Shown piece after piece: positions 15,732 to 24,533 of a DNA stretch of 64,000 nt; the stretch's first letter is position 1; every line of letters starts with the position of its first letter. A model generated the notes under the pieces. It was not told the origin of the DNA. It did not search any database and worked only from the letters and a program-made list of their open reading frames with translations. Source of the DNA: Streptomyces sp. NBRC 109706 (GTDB taxonomy: Bacteria > Actinomycetota > Actinomycetes > Streptomycetales > Streptomycetaceae); contig NZ_BBOM01000005.1 in NCBI RefSeq assembly GCF_000974485.1, positions 1,100,289 through 1,164,288 of the forward strand, written 5' to 3'. The position numbers were made by a program, and so were the translations under genes.

Positions 15732-17852
15732 TCAGGGCAGCCGCCACATCTGGAGTCTGTTGCCATCGACGCAGGGATCCATGGTCACCAGGTTGTCGCG
15801 ACCGTTACTGGTCAGGCACTGCCCCGCGAAGTTCTTGATCACGACCCCGCCGGCCTCGCCCTCCGACAGCTGCCACATGCTGCTGTAGCTGGTGCCCAGC
15901 TTGGCCGTCGCCGGGATGGTGGAGCTCACACCCACCTTCGGGCCCTCCATGTTGCAGGCGCGGAGATCGCTGAACGTCGAGTCGTACACCCAGCCGTTCC
16001 CGGTGTGGCCGCCCATGACCACCCCGGTGCCCGTCGCCAGGCTGTTGGTGGCCAGCCCCATCCTGAGCCCGTCGCCGACGTTGACGATATGCCCCCAGCC
16101 GCTGCCCCCACAGCCGGACGGGGGGCCCTGCGGGTCGGGGTCGGGATCCGAGTGCGTCGGGTCCGGACTGGGCGGCGGGTCGGCCGGGGTATCGCCGCCG
16201 CCGCTGCTGCCGCTGCTGCCACTGCCGCCGCTGCCGTCGACGGGCTGCTCCGCGCCGCCGGACGCGGACCCGTCGTCGGCCCCGGGGTCCCCCTCCGCGC
16301 CGCCCTCTTCCTCACCCTCCGCGCCCTCCGCACCCTCGTCCGCGCCGTCGTCGTCCTCGCCCTCGGCCTCGCTCTCCCCGTCGGGTTCGGGACCGACCAA
16401 ATCCCCCTCCCCCGCACCGGAGTTCACCTCCTCCGACGGAACGGAGGACGGCAACGCCTCCGGCTCCTCCCCACCACCCCCACCCGGCAACAGATCCAGG
16501 GTCCACACCACGATCACCCCCACCAGGAGCAACGCGGCCACCACCAGCAGCAACCCCCGCCGCGACCTGCCTACGGCAGGACCGGCGTCACCCCCCTCGG
16601 CGTGACCGCCGGCACCGGCGGCACCGGCGTCGCCGACGTCACCGACGTCACCGACGTCGCCCTTGCCCGCGCCGGCCACCGCCCCAGCGGCACCGGCACC
16701 GGCACCGGCACCGGCGGCATCCTCGGCCGTGTCCGACTCCCCGGACGGACCGTCGGCCTCGGGCGACAGCTCGGCCTCCGCGCCAGCACCGGCAGCACCG
16801 CCAGCCCCCTCGGCCCTACCGGATATCTCTGACTCTTCGGCCGCTTCGGCCGCCACGCCGGCCGCATCTTCGCCCCCGTCAGACCCCCCGTCAGCCCTCC
16901 CGTCAGACCCCCCGGCCGCTGGCGCCGCTACCGCCGCACCGCCCGATGGCTCGGCCGCCGCGCCAGCGGCACCGGCGGCACCGGCGGCACCGGCCCGGCC
17001 CCGCAGGGTCGACGCGATGCGTCTCGCGTCGGCGGCCATCGCCGCCGCGCCGGGGTGGCGTTCGTCCGGCTGCTTGGCCAGCGCCCTGGCGACAAAGGCG
17101 CGCACCAGCTCCGGGAACTCGTCCGGCAGGGTCGGCACCGGTTCCCGGATGTGCTTGAGCAGGATCTCCACCGCCGCCTCGCCCCGGAACGGCAGTTTCC
17201 CGGTGAGCAGTTGGTAGCCGACGATGCCAATGGAGTAGAGGTCCGACGCGGGCACCGCGCCGCGCCCCTCCGCCTGCTCGGGCGCCATATAGAGGGCCGT
17301 GCCGAGCACAGCGCGCGTCTCGGTGAGCTTGGTCCGCGCGGTGGCGCGGGCGACGCCGAAGTCGGTCACGGTGACCCGGCCGTCCTCGCGGAGCATCAGG
17401 TTCGACGGCTTGACGTCGCGGTGCACCACCTCCCGTTGGTGCGCGGCCGCCAGGCCGTCCAACGCGTGGGCGAGCAGTTCGAGCACCCGCTCGGCCGGCA
17501 GCGGACCGGCCTCGGCGAGCACCGCGTCCAGCGGTCGACCGTCGACCAACTCCATGACGATATAGGCGACTTCATCCTCCCCGTCACCGTCGTCATCGGC
17601 CTGCCCGCCACCCTCGCCATAGTCGTGGACATTGACGATATTGGGGTGGTTGAGCGCCGCGAGAACCCGCGCCTCCCGGCGGAAACGGGCGGCGAACGTG
17701 GCGTCGTCGAGCAGCTTGGGAAGCAGCGTCTTGATGGCGACCTGCCGGAGCAGCACACTGTCGTCGGCCCGCCAGACCTCCCCCATGGCGCCGCCGCCGA
17801 TCCGCGCGACCAGCGTGTAGCGGCCCCCGAGCACCGTCCCCCGTGCCACCAT
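15732..17852 (-). CDS. transmembrane Ser/Thr protein kinase with lectin-like ectodomain
   Basis: 706 residues from an ATG at 17852 preceded by GGGGAAG. Residues 1-270 are a PknB-type kinase: GGGAMGEVW (Gly loop), VAIKTLL (Lys), VVHRDVKPSNLML (catalytic loop), TDFGVA, and YMAPEQAEG. A long Ala/Gly/Glu linker of about 150 residues follows, then one membrane segment (GLLLVVAALLLVGVIVVW). Outside is an acidic Gly/Ser/Asp-Pro linker. The last 130 residues carry Q.W-like repeats (MWQLSEGEAGG, CLTSNGRDN, LQMWRLP) resembling a ricin-type beta-trefoil. It would phosphorylate cytoplasmic targets in response to an envelope ligand, perhaps a glycan. The lectin call is tentative; the kinase is certain. 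Confidence 0.88.
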   Translation of the reverse strand: MVARGTVLGGRYTLVARIGGGAMGEVWRADDSVLLRQVAIKTLLPKLLDDATFAARFRREARVLAALNHPNIVNVHDYGEGGGQADDDGDGEDEVAYIVMELVDGRPLDAVLAEAGPLPAERVLELLAHALDGLAAAHQREVVHRDVKPSNLMLREDGRVTVTDFGVARATARTKLTETRAVLGTALYMAPEQAEGRGAVPASDLYSIGIVGYQLLTGKLPFRGEAAVEILLKHIREPVPTLPDEFPELVRAFVARALAKQPDERHPGAAAMAADARRIASTLRGRAGAAGAAGAAGAAAEPSGGAAVAAPAAGGSDGRADGGSDGGEDAAGVAAEAAEESEISGRAEGAGGAAGAGAEAELSPEADGPSGESDTAEDAAGAGAGAGAAGAVAGAGKGDVGDVGDVGDAGAAGAGGHAEGGDAGPAVGRSRRGLLLVVAALLLVGVIVVWTLDLLPGGGGGEEPEALPSSVPSEEVNSGAGEGDLVGPEPDGESEAEGEDDDGADEGAEGAEGEEEGGAEGDPGADDGSASGGAEQPVDGSGGSGSSGSSGGGDTPADPPPSPDPTHSDPDPDPQGPPSGCGGSGWGHIVNVGDGLRMGLATNSLATGTGVVMGGHTGNGWVYDSTFSDLRACNMEGPKVGVSSTIPATAKLGTSYSSMWQLSEGEAGGVVIKNFAGQCLTSNGRDNLVTMDPCVDGNRLQMWRLP

Positions 17853-18058
17853 CTGCCACTTCCCCGTTCTGCTCAACTCACGAGCCGCCGCACCTCTTTG
17901 GCCCCCGCCTGCCCTGCCCGACAGCCCTTCGAAGTGTGCCAGAGGCCCCCAGCCCCCAACTCCCCGCGCCACCACCGAACCGAACGGACGGGCGAGGACC
18001 TCGGCCTTCGAGCTGGAATGCGATCCGTCCGGGCAGGGGGCGCCCGGGGTCGGGGCGT

Positions 18059-18616
18059 TTTGGATTGGCCGTGCTGGACGACCGGGCGGAGAACGTGTCC
18101 TGTCCCAGCAGGCGGCTGTCGCCGGGCGAGAGCATGACCTGCACGGGCGAGTATGTGATCACCCGGGAGGACGTCGGTCGGGGCTCCGTCACCAACACGG
18201 CGGTGGCCAGCGGAGTGGTCAGCGGCACCGTGGTCACCTCGGCGCCCGACCGGGTGACGCTCGATCTGGGCTCCGAGGTCGGCCTCGGGCTGACGAAGAC
18301 CGTGGACGACGCCGGACCCTACCGGAACGGGGACCGGGTCGACTACGAGTACACCGTCCGCAACCTCACCGACGGGCCGGTCTCCGGGCTGGCCGTGACG
18401 GACGACCTGGTCGCCGAGGTGATCTGCGAGAGCGGCACGTTGGCGGCCGGCGAGAGCACCAGCTGTGTCGGCCGTTACCGGGTCGGCGAACGCAAGGGCG
18501 ACTGCGGCGAGATCACCAACACCGCGACGGCCAGCACCGACGACGGGGCGCTGCGCTCCGAGCCCGCCACCGCGACCATCACCGTCCGGGAGCCCTGCGG
18601 CCACCGGCCGAAGTGA
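18059..18616 (+). pseudogene. C-terminal fragment of a DUF7507/DUF11 repeat surface protein
   Basis: Two consecutive repeats of the DUF11/DUF7507 type are readable. The first contains SCPSRRLSPGESMTCTGEY and SVTNTAVASG. The second begins GLGLTKTVDDAGPYRNGD and contains TLAAGESTSCVGRY and ITNTATAS. Such repeats normally form long extracellular stalks of several hundred residues behind a signal peptide. Here the protein-like pattern starts abruptly around 18059, with no signal peptide and only unconvincing sequence upstream, so this is probably the 3' end of a deleted gene. There is no sorting signal at the C-terminus. Confidence 0.6.
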
Positions 18617-18658
18617 GCGGCTGGGCCCCGCCGCCGGCGGGATGCGTACGATCGCCCG

Positions 18659-18874
18659 ATGGCGACGACACGGGTGATCGTGCTCAACAGCGGGTCCAGC
18701 GCGGGGAAGTCGGGGGTGGCGCGCTGCCTCCAGGCGGTGCTCGCCGAGCCCTGGCTGACCCTCGGCGTCGGCCCCCTGGTCGACGCGCTGCCGGCGTCGA
18801 CGCGGGCATCGGACGCGGGGATCATCGCCGAACGGGCCGTCGTCGAACGGATCGTCACCGAACGGGTCGGCTGA
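18659..18874 (+). pseudogene. N-terminal fragment of a chloramphenicol phosphotransferase-like gene
   Basis: 71 residues starting MATTRVIVLNSGSSAGKSGV, the P-loop opening of the chloramphenicol 3-O-phosphotransferase (CPT) family, followed by ARCLQAVLAEPWL and LVDALPASTRASDAGI as in intact members. After that the sequence diverges into a short Glu/Arg/Val repeat (ERAVVERIVTERVG) and stops. Full-length CPT-like kinases are about 175-200 residues, so more than half is missing, including the substrate site. It sits directly after another gene fragment, suggesting a rearrangement scar. Confidence 0.65.
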
Positions 18875-18989
18875 CGGGTGCACCGTGTGCGGCGCGATGC
18901 TCCCCCCGACGGGCCCCCGGGTCACCGCCCCGCATCGCGCTCGCCCACGGTGCGACCCACGCTAGGGGCGGCGCGCCGTCGACACCCCA

Positions 18990-19709
18990 TCAGATGATGG
19001 TTTCGTCGCCCTCGCTTCCGGCGACGGCGATGCGGCGCAGCCGCGCCAGGTCCTCGATGCGGATCGAGCGGTATCCGGTGCTGACCACGCCGGACTCGCG
19101 CAGTCCGCGCAGCGCGCGGTGCACCGACGGCTCGGCCGCCGCGGCCAGGGTGGCCAACTCCGGTTGGGTGATGGGCCAGCGCAGCTCGACGCCGCGCCCG
19201 CGCGGTTCGCCATAGGTGTCGGCGATCTGGTGGAGCACCCGGGCGAGCCGGGTGGTGACATCGCAGCCGGTCAGGTCGATGCGGTGCGCGGTGGCCGCGC
19301 GCAGCTTGCGCACCACGGCCACGTTGACGGCCCGCGCCACGGCCGGCCGGTCCCGCATCGCGGCCCGGAAGTCGGCCGCGTTGACGCGGCGGGCGACGAC
19401 GGGGCCGCAGGTGGTGACGGTGGCGGAGCGTGGGCTGCCGTCCAACGCCGCCAACTCGCCCACCAGATCGCCGCCCATCCGCACCGCCAGCAGCGTCTCC
19501 CGGCCGTCGGGGGCGCGGCCCGTCGCCTTGACGATGCCGTCCAGCAGGAGCAGGACGAAGCCGGTGTTCTCCCCCTCCGCCATCAGCACCCGCGACGGCC
19601 GGTAGTCGACCCGGACGCCCAGGGCGAGGAGTTGGGCGCGGGCCGGTTCGGCCAGCTCGCCGAGCAGGGTGTTCGCCGGCCAGCGGGCCGCGCCGGGTCC
19701 GTCCGTCAT
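18990..19709 (-). CDS. Crp/Fnr-family transcriptional regulator
   Basis: 239 residues. A cyclic-nucleotide-binding-like domain spans about residues 15-130 (VLLLLDGIVKATG, GGDLVGELAALDGSPRSATV). A Crp-type winged HTH at the C-terminus includes ITQPELATLAAAAEPSVHRA. The cNMP-pocket region GDLVGELAALDG resembles true cNMP binders, but the usual RxA/S contact is only partly kept (SPRSATV). The targets are unknown. It is transcribed in the same direction as the LacI gene, but 49 bp downstream of it, so the two may share a transcript. Confidence 0.85.
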   Translation of the reverse strand: MTDGPGAARWPANTLLGELAEPARAQLLALGVRVDYRPSRVLMAEGENTGFVLLLLDGIVKATGRAPDGRETLLAVRMGGDLVGELAALDGSPRSATVTTCGPVVARRVNAADFRAAMRDRPAVARAVNVAVVRKLRAATAHRIDLTGCDVTTRLARVLHQIADTYGEPRGRGVELRWPITQPELATLAAAAEPSVHRALRGLRESGVVSTGYRSIRIEDLARLRRIAVAGSEGDETII

Positions 19710-19758
19710 GGCCGTCTCCTCTTCCCGGTGGCGGCTCGGCCGGCCGGCTCGATCCGGC

Positions 19759-20772
19759 TCAGCCGAGGGGGCGGGTCGACTCGCGGACGATCAGCCGGGT
19801 GGCGAGTTCGACGCGGGGGTTCTCCAGCGGTTCGCCGTCCATCAGCCGCAGCAGGGTGCGGGTGGCGAGCGTGGACATCTCCAGGATCGGCTGGCGGACG
19901 GTGGTCAACGGCGGGGAGACGCGTCGGGCGAGCGGCAGATCGTCGAAGCCGACGACGCTCAGATCGTCGGGGGCGCGCAGGCCCCGTTCCCGCATGGCCT
20001 CGAACGCGCCGAGCGCCTGGAGGTCGCTGGCGGCGAAGACGGCGGTCGGCGGCTCGGGCAGCGCGAGCAGCGCCTGGGCCTGGGCGTAGCCGGAACGTTC
20101 GTTGAACTCGCCATGGCTGAGATGGTCGGGCGGCACCGGCAGCCCGGCGCGCTGCATCGCGGTGCCGAAGCCGTCGGCCCTGGCCTGGGCGCAGTTGAGC
20201 TCGGCGGGCCCGCCGATATGGGCGATGCGGCGGTGCCCCAGCTCGATCAGATGGTTGGTGCCGGCCATCCCGCCGCTCCAGTTGGTGGCGCCAACGGTGG
20301 GGATGTCGCCGGTGGTGCCGCCGACCGGGTCGACCAGGACGAGCGGGACGCCCATCGCGCCCAGGCGTTCCCGTTGCCGGTCGGAGAGTTCGGAGACGAC
20401 CAGCATCACGCCGGCTGAGCGGCGGGCGGCGAGCCGGTCCAGCCACTGGCGGGTCTCCTCGCTGCGCCCGTGCACCACGGAGAGCACCATGTCCATGCCG
20501 GCCGCGTGCAGCACCTCGTCTGCGCCGCGCACGATCTCCAACGACCAGTCGCTGTCCAGCTCGTTGAGCACCACGTCGACGAGGGCGCCGCGCTGCCGGG
20601 ACGGCCGCCGGTGGTATCCGTTGCGGCGCATCACGGACTCGACGAGGGTACGGGTGTCCTGGGCCACGTCGCCGTGCCCGTTGAGGACCTTGGAGACCGT
20701 GGAGGTGGAGACGCCGGCCTCGCGGGCGATCTGGGTGATCGTGACCCGGGACGTTCGGGAGCCGCCGGCCAT
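19759..20772 (-). CDS. LacI-family transcriptional repressor, BxlR-like
   Basis: 337 residues. The N-terminal HTH (TITQIAREAGVSTSTVSKVL) and hinge (NGHGDVAQDTRTLVESVM) are textbook LacI, followed by a periplasmic-binding-protein effector core (LVVSELSDRQRERLGAMGVP, FAASDLQALGAFEAM, LSVVGFDDLPLAR). It lies 67 bp downstream of the GH43 gene and appears to be the last gene of the sugar operon. BxlR of S. thermoviolaceus, as I recall, binds CGAA-N-TTCG; exactly that sequence (CGAACTTCG) is present at 27427-27435 over the promoter of the binding-protein gene. The inducer is probably a short xylo-, arabino- or manno-oligosaccharide. Confidence 0.9.
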   Translation of the reverse strand: MAGGSRTSRVTITQIAREAGVSTSTVSKVLNGHGDVAQDTRTLVESVMRRNGYHRRPSRQRGALVDVVLNELDSDWSLEIVRGADEVLHAAGMDMVLSVVHGRSEETRQWLDRLAARRSAGVMLVVSELSDRQRERLGAMGVPLVLVDPVGGTTGDIPTVGATNWSGGMAGTNHLIELGHRRIAHIGGPAELNCAQARADGFGTAMQRAGLPVPPDHLSHGEFNERSGYAQAQALLALPEPPTAVFAASDLQALGAFEAMRERGLRAPDDLSVVGFDDLPLARRVSPPLTTVRQPILEMSTLATRTLLRLMDGEPLENPRVELATRLIVRESTRPLG

Positions 20773-20839
20773 GGTGGGTTCCTCCTCGGTGCTTCGGACT
20801 GCAGCATATGTGGGCGCGCGGGGGGCGGGGCGCCCCGGC

Positions 20840-22528
20840 TCAGGGGGCGGCGCCCGGCCGGTAGCGGAACCGGGTGAAGTCGGCCGGCAGGCCCTCGCGG
20901 AGCAGATCGTGGGCGCCCAGTCCGATGAAGGCGCCGGTGAACCCCCAGGTGCTGGGCAGCCGTTCGGGCCCGGTGACGGCGTACTCGTCGGAGAGCCGGG
21001 AGACGTCGAGCGGCGGCCCCACCGGGCGGAATGCCGGCGGTTTGTCGTCGTCCGGCGCCGGCGCCCAGGAGAACGTGCCGCGCGCGCCGTCCACGTCGAG
21101 GCGGAGCCGGACGGGCCCGGGGCCGGGGAGCACGACGGGATCGGCCGGTTCGGTGTAGTCGCCGTTGTCGCAGACGCCGAGCCGCAGCACCCGGCCGTGT
21201 TCCTCGTCGCCGGTCAGCTGGAGGTAGTGCCAGAGCCTGGTGTTGTAGAAGTGGATCAGCCCGGCCATCTGCTGCGAGGTGCGCGGCGCGTAGTCGACGG
21301 TGACCTCGGCGCGGCAGGAGTGGTGCTGTTGCCGGCGGGCCACCAGCGACTGGCGGTGGGTGGACGCGGGGGACTCCTGGCCGCGCAGCCGCAGCGCGCC
21401 CGGACGTTCGGTGAGCGAGAACCAGCCGGGGTCGGGGGCGATCCGGAGGGTGGCCCACTCGGGCCGCAGCCCGGGCCCGGTGAAGTCGTCGACGAACGGG
21501 GCGTCGTGCGCGGGCCCGGTGCCGGCCTCGGCCGCCGGCACCGTGACGTACTCGTGCGGCTGCCGGCCGCCGTCGGCCAGCCGCGGCCAACCGTCGTCCG
21601 TCCAGGCCACCCGCTGGATGGCGGTCTCGCGACCCAACACGCAACGCCCGCCGGGGGTGAGCGGCCTGGCGCACAGATGCGCCAGGTACCACTCCCCCGT
21701 CGGCGTGCTCACCAGGCTGCCGTGGCCGGCCTTCTGGAGGGTGGCCTCGGTGCCGTAGGAGGTCAGCATGGCGCCGGCCGGGTCACTCTCCCAGGGGCCG
21801 GTGAGCGCCCGGGACCGAGCGACGGTGACGGCGTGTTCGTAGCCGGTGCCGCCCTCGGCGACCATCAGGTAGTACCAGCCGTCGCGCCGGTAGAGATGGG
21901 GCCCCTCGGTGCGGCCCAGCGGTCCCGTCTCCCAGAGGGTGCGCAACGGTCCCACGGTCGAACGGGCCGCGCGGTCCCACTCCTGGATGACGATCCCGCC
22001 GAACGGGTCATGGCCGGGACGGTGGTCCCAGCGCATGGCCAACAGCCAGCTGCGGCCGTCCTCGTCATGGAAGAGCGACGGGTCGAACCCGGTGCCGTGC
22101 ACCTCCACCGGATCGCTCCACGGCCCGGTGGGGTGGGGCGCGGTGGCCACATAGTTGCGCACGTCCTTGAACGCGCCGCCCAGACTCCGGACGTTGGACC
22201 AGACCAGGTGGAAGCGGCCGTCGGCATGGCTGAGGCAGGGCGCCCAGACGCCGCCGGAGTCCGGGTTGCCGGCCATCGGCAGCTGACGTTCCCCGGTGAG
22301 GGCGCCACCGATCGGCGTCCAGTGCGACAGGTCGGTGGAATGGTGGAGTTGGACCCCCGGATGCCATTCGAAGGTGGAGGTCGCCAGGTAGTAGTCCCCG
22401 CCGACCCGGAGGATCGACGGATCGGGGTGGAAGCCGGGCAGTACAGGGTTGCGCAGCTTCGCCGTACGGCCGGGGCCCGGGATGCCGGTGGGCTGGGCCT
22501 CGGTGGCACCGGTGGGTGCGACGGTCAT
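20840..22528 (-). CDS. glycoside hydrolase family 43, xylosidase/arabinofuranosidase type
   Basis: 562 residues, no signal peptide, so cytoplasmic. The GH43 five-bladed propeller shows the catalytic base in GFHPDPSIL, the pKa-modulating Asp region DPSLFHDEDG and the acid Glu in RTEGPHLYRRDGWYYL. The last 200 residues form the concanavalin-like C-terminal domain of GH43 beta-xylosidases (GLIHFYNTRLWHYLQLTGD). It would split imported xylo- or arabino-oligosaccharides into monomers. It is translated from an ATG overlapping the stop of a 39-codon ORF that in turn overlaps the permease gene, so it is part of the ABC operon. Confidence 0.92.
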   Translation of the reverse strand: MTVAPTGATEAQPTGIPGPGRTAKLRNPVLPGFHPDPSILRVGGDYYLATSTFEWHPGVQLHHSTDLSHWTPIGGALTGERQLPMAGNPDSGGVWAPCLSHADGRFHLVWSNVRSLGGAFKDVRNYVATAPHPTGPWSDPVEVHGTGFDPSLFHDEDGRSWLLAMRWDHRPGHDPFGGIVIQEWDRAARSTVGPLRTLWETGPLGRTEGPHLYRRDGWYYLMVAEGGTGYEHAVTVARSRALTGPWESDPAGAMLTSYGTEATLQKAGHGSLVSTPTGEWYLAHLCARPLTPGGRCVLGRETAIQRVAWTDDGWPRLADGGRQPHEYVTVPAAEAGTGPAHDAPFVDDFTGPGLRPEWATLRIAPDPGWFSLTERPGALRLRGQESPASTHRQSLVARRQQHHSCRAEVTVDYAPRTSQQMAGLIHFYNTRLWHYLQLTGDEEHGRVLRLGVCDNGDYTEPADPVVLPGPGPVRLRLDVDGARGTFSWAPAPDDDKPPAFRPVGPPLDVSRLSDEYAVTGPERLPSTWGFTGAFIGLGAHDLLREGLPADFTRFRYRPGAAP

Positions 22529-22644
22529 ACGTTCACCTCGGGGTTGTCTACGCGGGGGTGGGGCGTCGTCCTGGCGGTCTTTCCGGCCCTGCTCGTCCTG
22601 GCGGCCCTGGTCGTCCTGGTCGTCCTGGTCGTCCTGGTGGTCAT
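22525..22644 (-). CDS. 39-residue Thr-Arg repeat ORF bridging permease and GH43 genes
   Basis: The ATG (22644) overlaps the TGA of the upstream permease, and the TGA of this ORF overlaps the ATG of the GH43 gene; both junctions are four-base ATGA overlaps. The product begins MTTRTTRTTRTTRAARTS and ends in PHPRVDNPEVNV. Its first third is encoded by three exact copies of a 9-bp unit (22612-22638) plus degenerate copies. It is strongly basic with no fold I recognise. It may be a coupling device that carries ribosomes across the gap rather than a functional protein, or the in-frame arrangement may be chance. Confidence 0.45.
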   Translation of the reverse strand: MTTRTTRTTRTTRAARTSRAGKTARTTPHPRVDNPEVNV

Positions 22645-23534
22645 CCCTTGACCGCTCCTGACATCACGCCGGCGATCACCCGGCGGGCCAGCAGGGCGAA
22701 AAGGATCAGCAGCGGGATCACGGCCAGGACGGCGCCGGAGAGCATCAGCGCATAGTCGGTGTAGTAGCCGGCGGCCAGCTGGTTGAGCGCGGTCTGCACC
22801 GTCCCGTTGTCGGGCGGCAGCACCACCAGGGGCCAGAAGAAGTCGTTCCAGGCGGTCATGAAGACGAACAGACCCAGTACGGAAGCGGTGTTCCGAACGC
22901 CGGGAACGATCACCTTCCACCAGATCAGAAAGAGCCCGGCGCCGTCGACCCGGGCGGCCTCGACCAGTTCGTCGGGGATGCCCTCGTCGATGGCCTGCCG
23001 CATCCAGAACACCCCGAAGGCGGAGACCATCCCCGGCAGGATCACCGCCCACAGGCTGCCGTAGAGCCCGAAATCGCTCATCAGCATGTACAGCGGGACG
23101 ATGCCCAGCTGGGTCGGCACCATCAGGGTGGCGATCACCACGATCAGCAGCGCGTCCCGCCCCGAGAAACGGAGCTTGGCGAAGGCGAAACCGGCCAGGC
23201 TGGAGAAGATCACATTGCTGAGCGCGACGGCGCTGGAAATGATCAGGGAGTTACGGATCGCTATCCAGAAGTCGACGGAATCGAAGACCCGGGAGATGTT
23301 GTCGAAGAGATGCCCGCCCGGCACCAGCGGCGGAGTCGTCTCGGAGAGCACCGAGTTGTCCGACGACGCCATGACGAACGTCCAGTACAGCGGGAACATC
23401 GAGGCGAGCGCGACCAGCGCGAGGGCGGCATAGGTGAGCGGCCCGGCGCGCCGCACCCCCAGCCGGGAACGGCGGCCTGCCCGGCCGGGCTTGGCGGGGT
23501 CGGGCTCCCGCACGGGGGCGAGGGTGGTGACCAC
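22641..23534 (-). CDS. sugar ABC transporter permease (MalG type)
   Basis: 297 residues from a GTG at 23534 with GAAGGG upstream, five bases after the end of the partner permease. Six membrane segments are visible. The EAA loop that contacts the ATPase is present as ELVEAARVDGAGLFLIWWKVIVP. The long extracytoplasmic loop after the first segment (NSVLSETTPPLVPGG) is typical of CUT1-family MalG-like subunits. With the gene at 23540 it forms the membrane channel of an oligosaccharide importer. No dedicated ATPase gene is present, which is normal for streptomycetes, where MsiK serves several such importers. Confidence 0.93.
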   Translation of the reverse strand: MVTTLAPVREPDPAKPGRAGRRSRLGVRRAGPLTYAALALVALASMFPLYWTFVMASSDNSVLSETTPPLVPGGHLFDNISRVFDSVDFWIAIRNSLIISSAVALSNVIFSSLAGFAFAKLRFSGRDALLIVVIATLMVPTQLGIVPLYMLMSDFGLYGSLWAVILPGMVSAFGVFWMRQAIDEGIPDELVEAARVDGAGLFLIWWKVIVPGVRNTASVLGLFVFMTAWNDFFWPLVVLPPDNGTVQTALNQLAAGYYTDYALMLSGAVLAVIPLLILFALLARRVIAGVMSGAVKG

Positions 23535-23539
23535 GGCAC

Positions 23540-24469
23540 TCAGCCCTTCGAGGAGATGCGGCGGGTGAGGAAGAAGTTGACGGCCGCGATCAGCGCGATC
23601 AGCAGGAAGAGCATCCAGGAGATCGCCGCCGCGTAGCCGGAGTCGAAGCTGGTGAAACCGTGCTTGTAGAGCAGCAGGGTCAGCGTCTGGAACTGCCCGT
23701 CCGAGCCGCCCTCGTAGCCGTTGATGCCGCCGAACAGCAGGGGCTCGGTGAAGAGTTGCAGCCCACCGATGGTGGAGATGATCACCGTGAAGACGATCGT
23801 CGGCCGGATCGACGGCACCGTGATGCTCCAGAACGTGCGCCACTTGGACGCGCCGTCCAACATCGCCGACTCGTACAGCTCGCGCGGCACCGCCTGCATG
23901 GCGGCGAGGTAGATCAACGCGTTGTAGCCGGTCCAGCGCCACATCACCATGACGCTGAGCGCCAGATGCGAGGTGAACGTCCCGGCCCGCCAGTCGATCG
24001 GCTCCTCGCCGGCCAACCCGACCAGGTCCAACGCCCAGTTGACGATCCCGAAGTCGCGCCCGAAGAGCTGCGCGAAGACGAGGCCGACGGCGACCACCGA
24101 CACGATGTTGGGCACCAACACCGCCGACCGCCAGAAGGTGCTGACCCGCAGCCGGGTGTCCAACAGCCAGGCGATCCCCAGCGCGAGCAGCAGCTGGGGC
24201 ACGGTGGAGAGAACGAAGATGCTGAGCGTGTTGAACAACGCGTTGCTGAAGTCCGGATCGGCCACCAGCTCACGGAAGTTCTCCAGCCCGACGAACTCCT
24301 GCCGCCCGTTGACCAGATGCCAGTCGTTGAGCGAGACCCAGAGGGTGTAGCCGAGCGGAAACAGCCCGAAGAACCCGAAGACGAGAAAGAACGGACTGAT
24401 AAACGCGTACGGCGCGAACCCGCGCCGCGGCCGGCGCCGCGCCCCGACACGACCGGTCGAACTGGACAT
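23540..24469 (-). CDS. sugar ABC transporter permease (MalF type)
   Basis: 309 residues from an ATG at 24469 with GGAAGGGGAAG upstream. About six membrane segments begin with APYAFISPFFLVFGFFGLFP. The EAA loop is ELYESAMLDGASKWRTFWSITVP. It belongs with the following MalG-type permease. It should directly follow a binding-protein gene, but roughly 1.6 kb of repeat-rich DNA separates it from the one upstream (26064-27338). Expression of the permeases may therefore depend on read-through of that block or on a promoter inside it. Confidence 0.93.
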   Translation of the reverse strand: MSSSTGRVGARRRPRRGFAPYAFISPFFLVFGFFGLFPLGYTLWVSLNDWHLVNGRQEFVGLENFRELVADPDFSNALFNTLSIFVLSTVPQLLLALGIAWLLDTRLRVSTFWRSAVLVPNIVSVVAVGLVFAQLFGRDFGIVNWALDLVGLAGEEPIDWRAGTFTSHLALSVMVMWRWTGYNALIYLAAMQAVPRELYESAMLDGASKWRTFWSITVPSIRPTIVFTVIISTIGGLQLFTEPLLFGGINGYEGGSDGQFQTLTLLLYKHGFTSFDSGYAAAISWMLFLLIALIAAVNFFLTRRISSKG

Positions 24470-24533
24470 TGACCCACTTCCCCTTCCAGAAACAGTTCCC
24501 GCCGGCACCCCGGCCGTTCCACGCACTGCCTAC

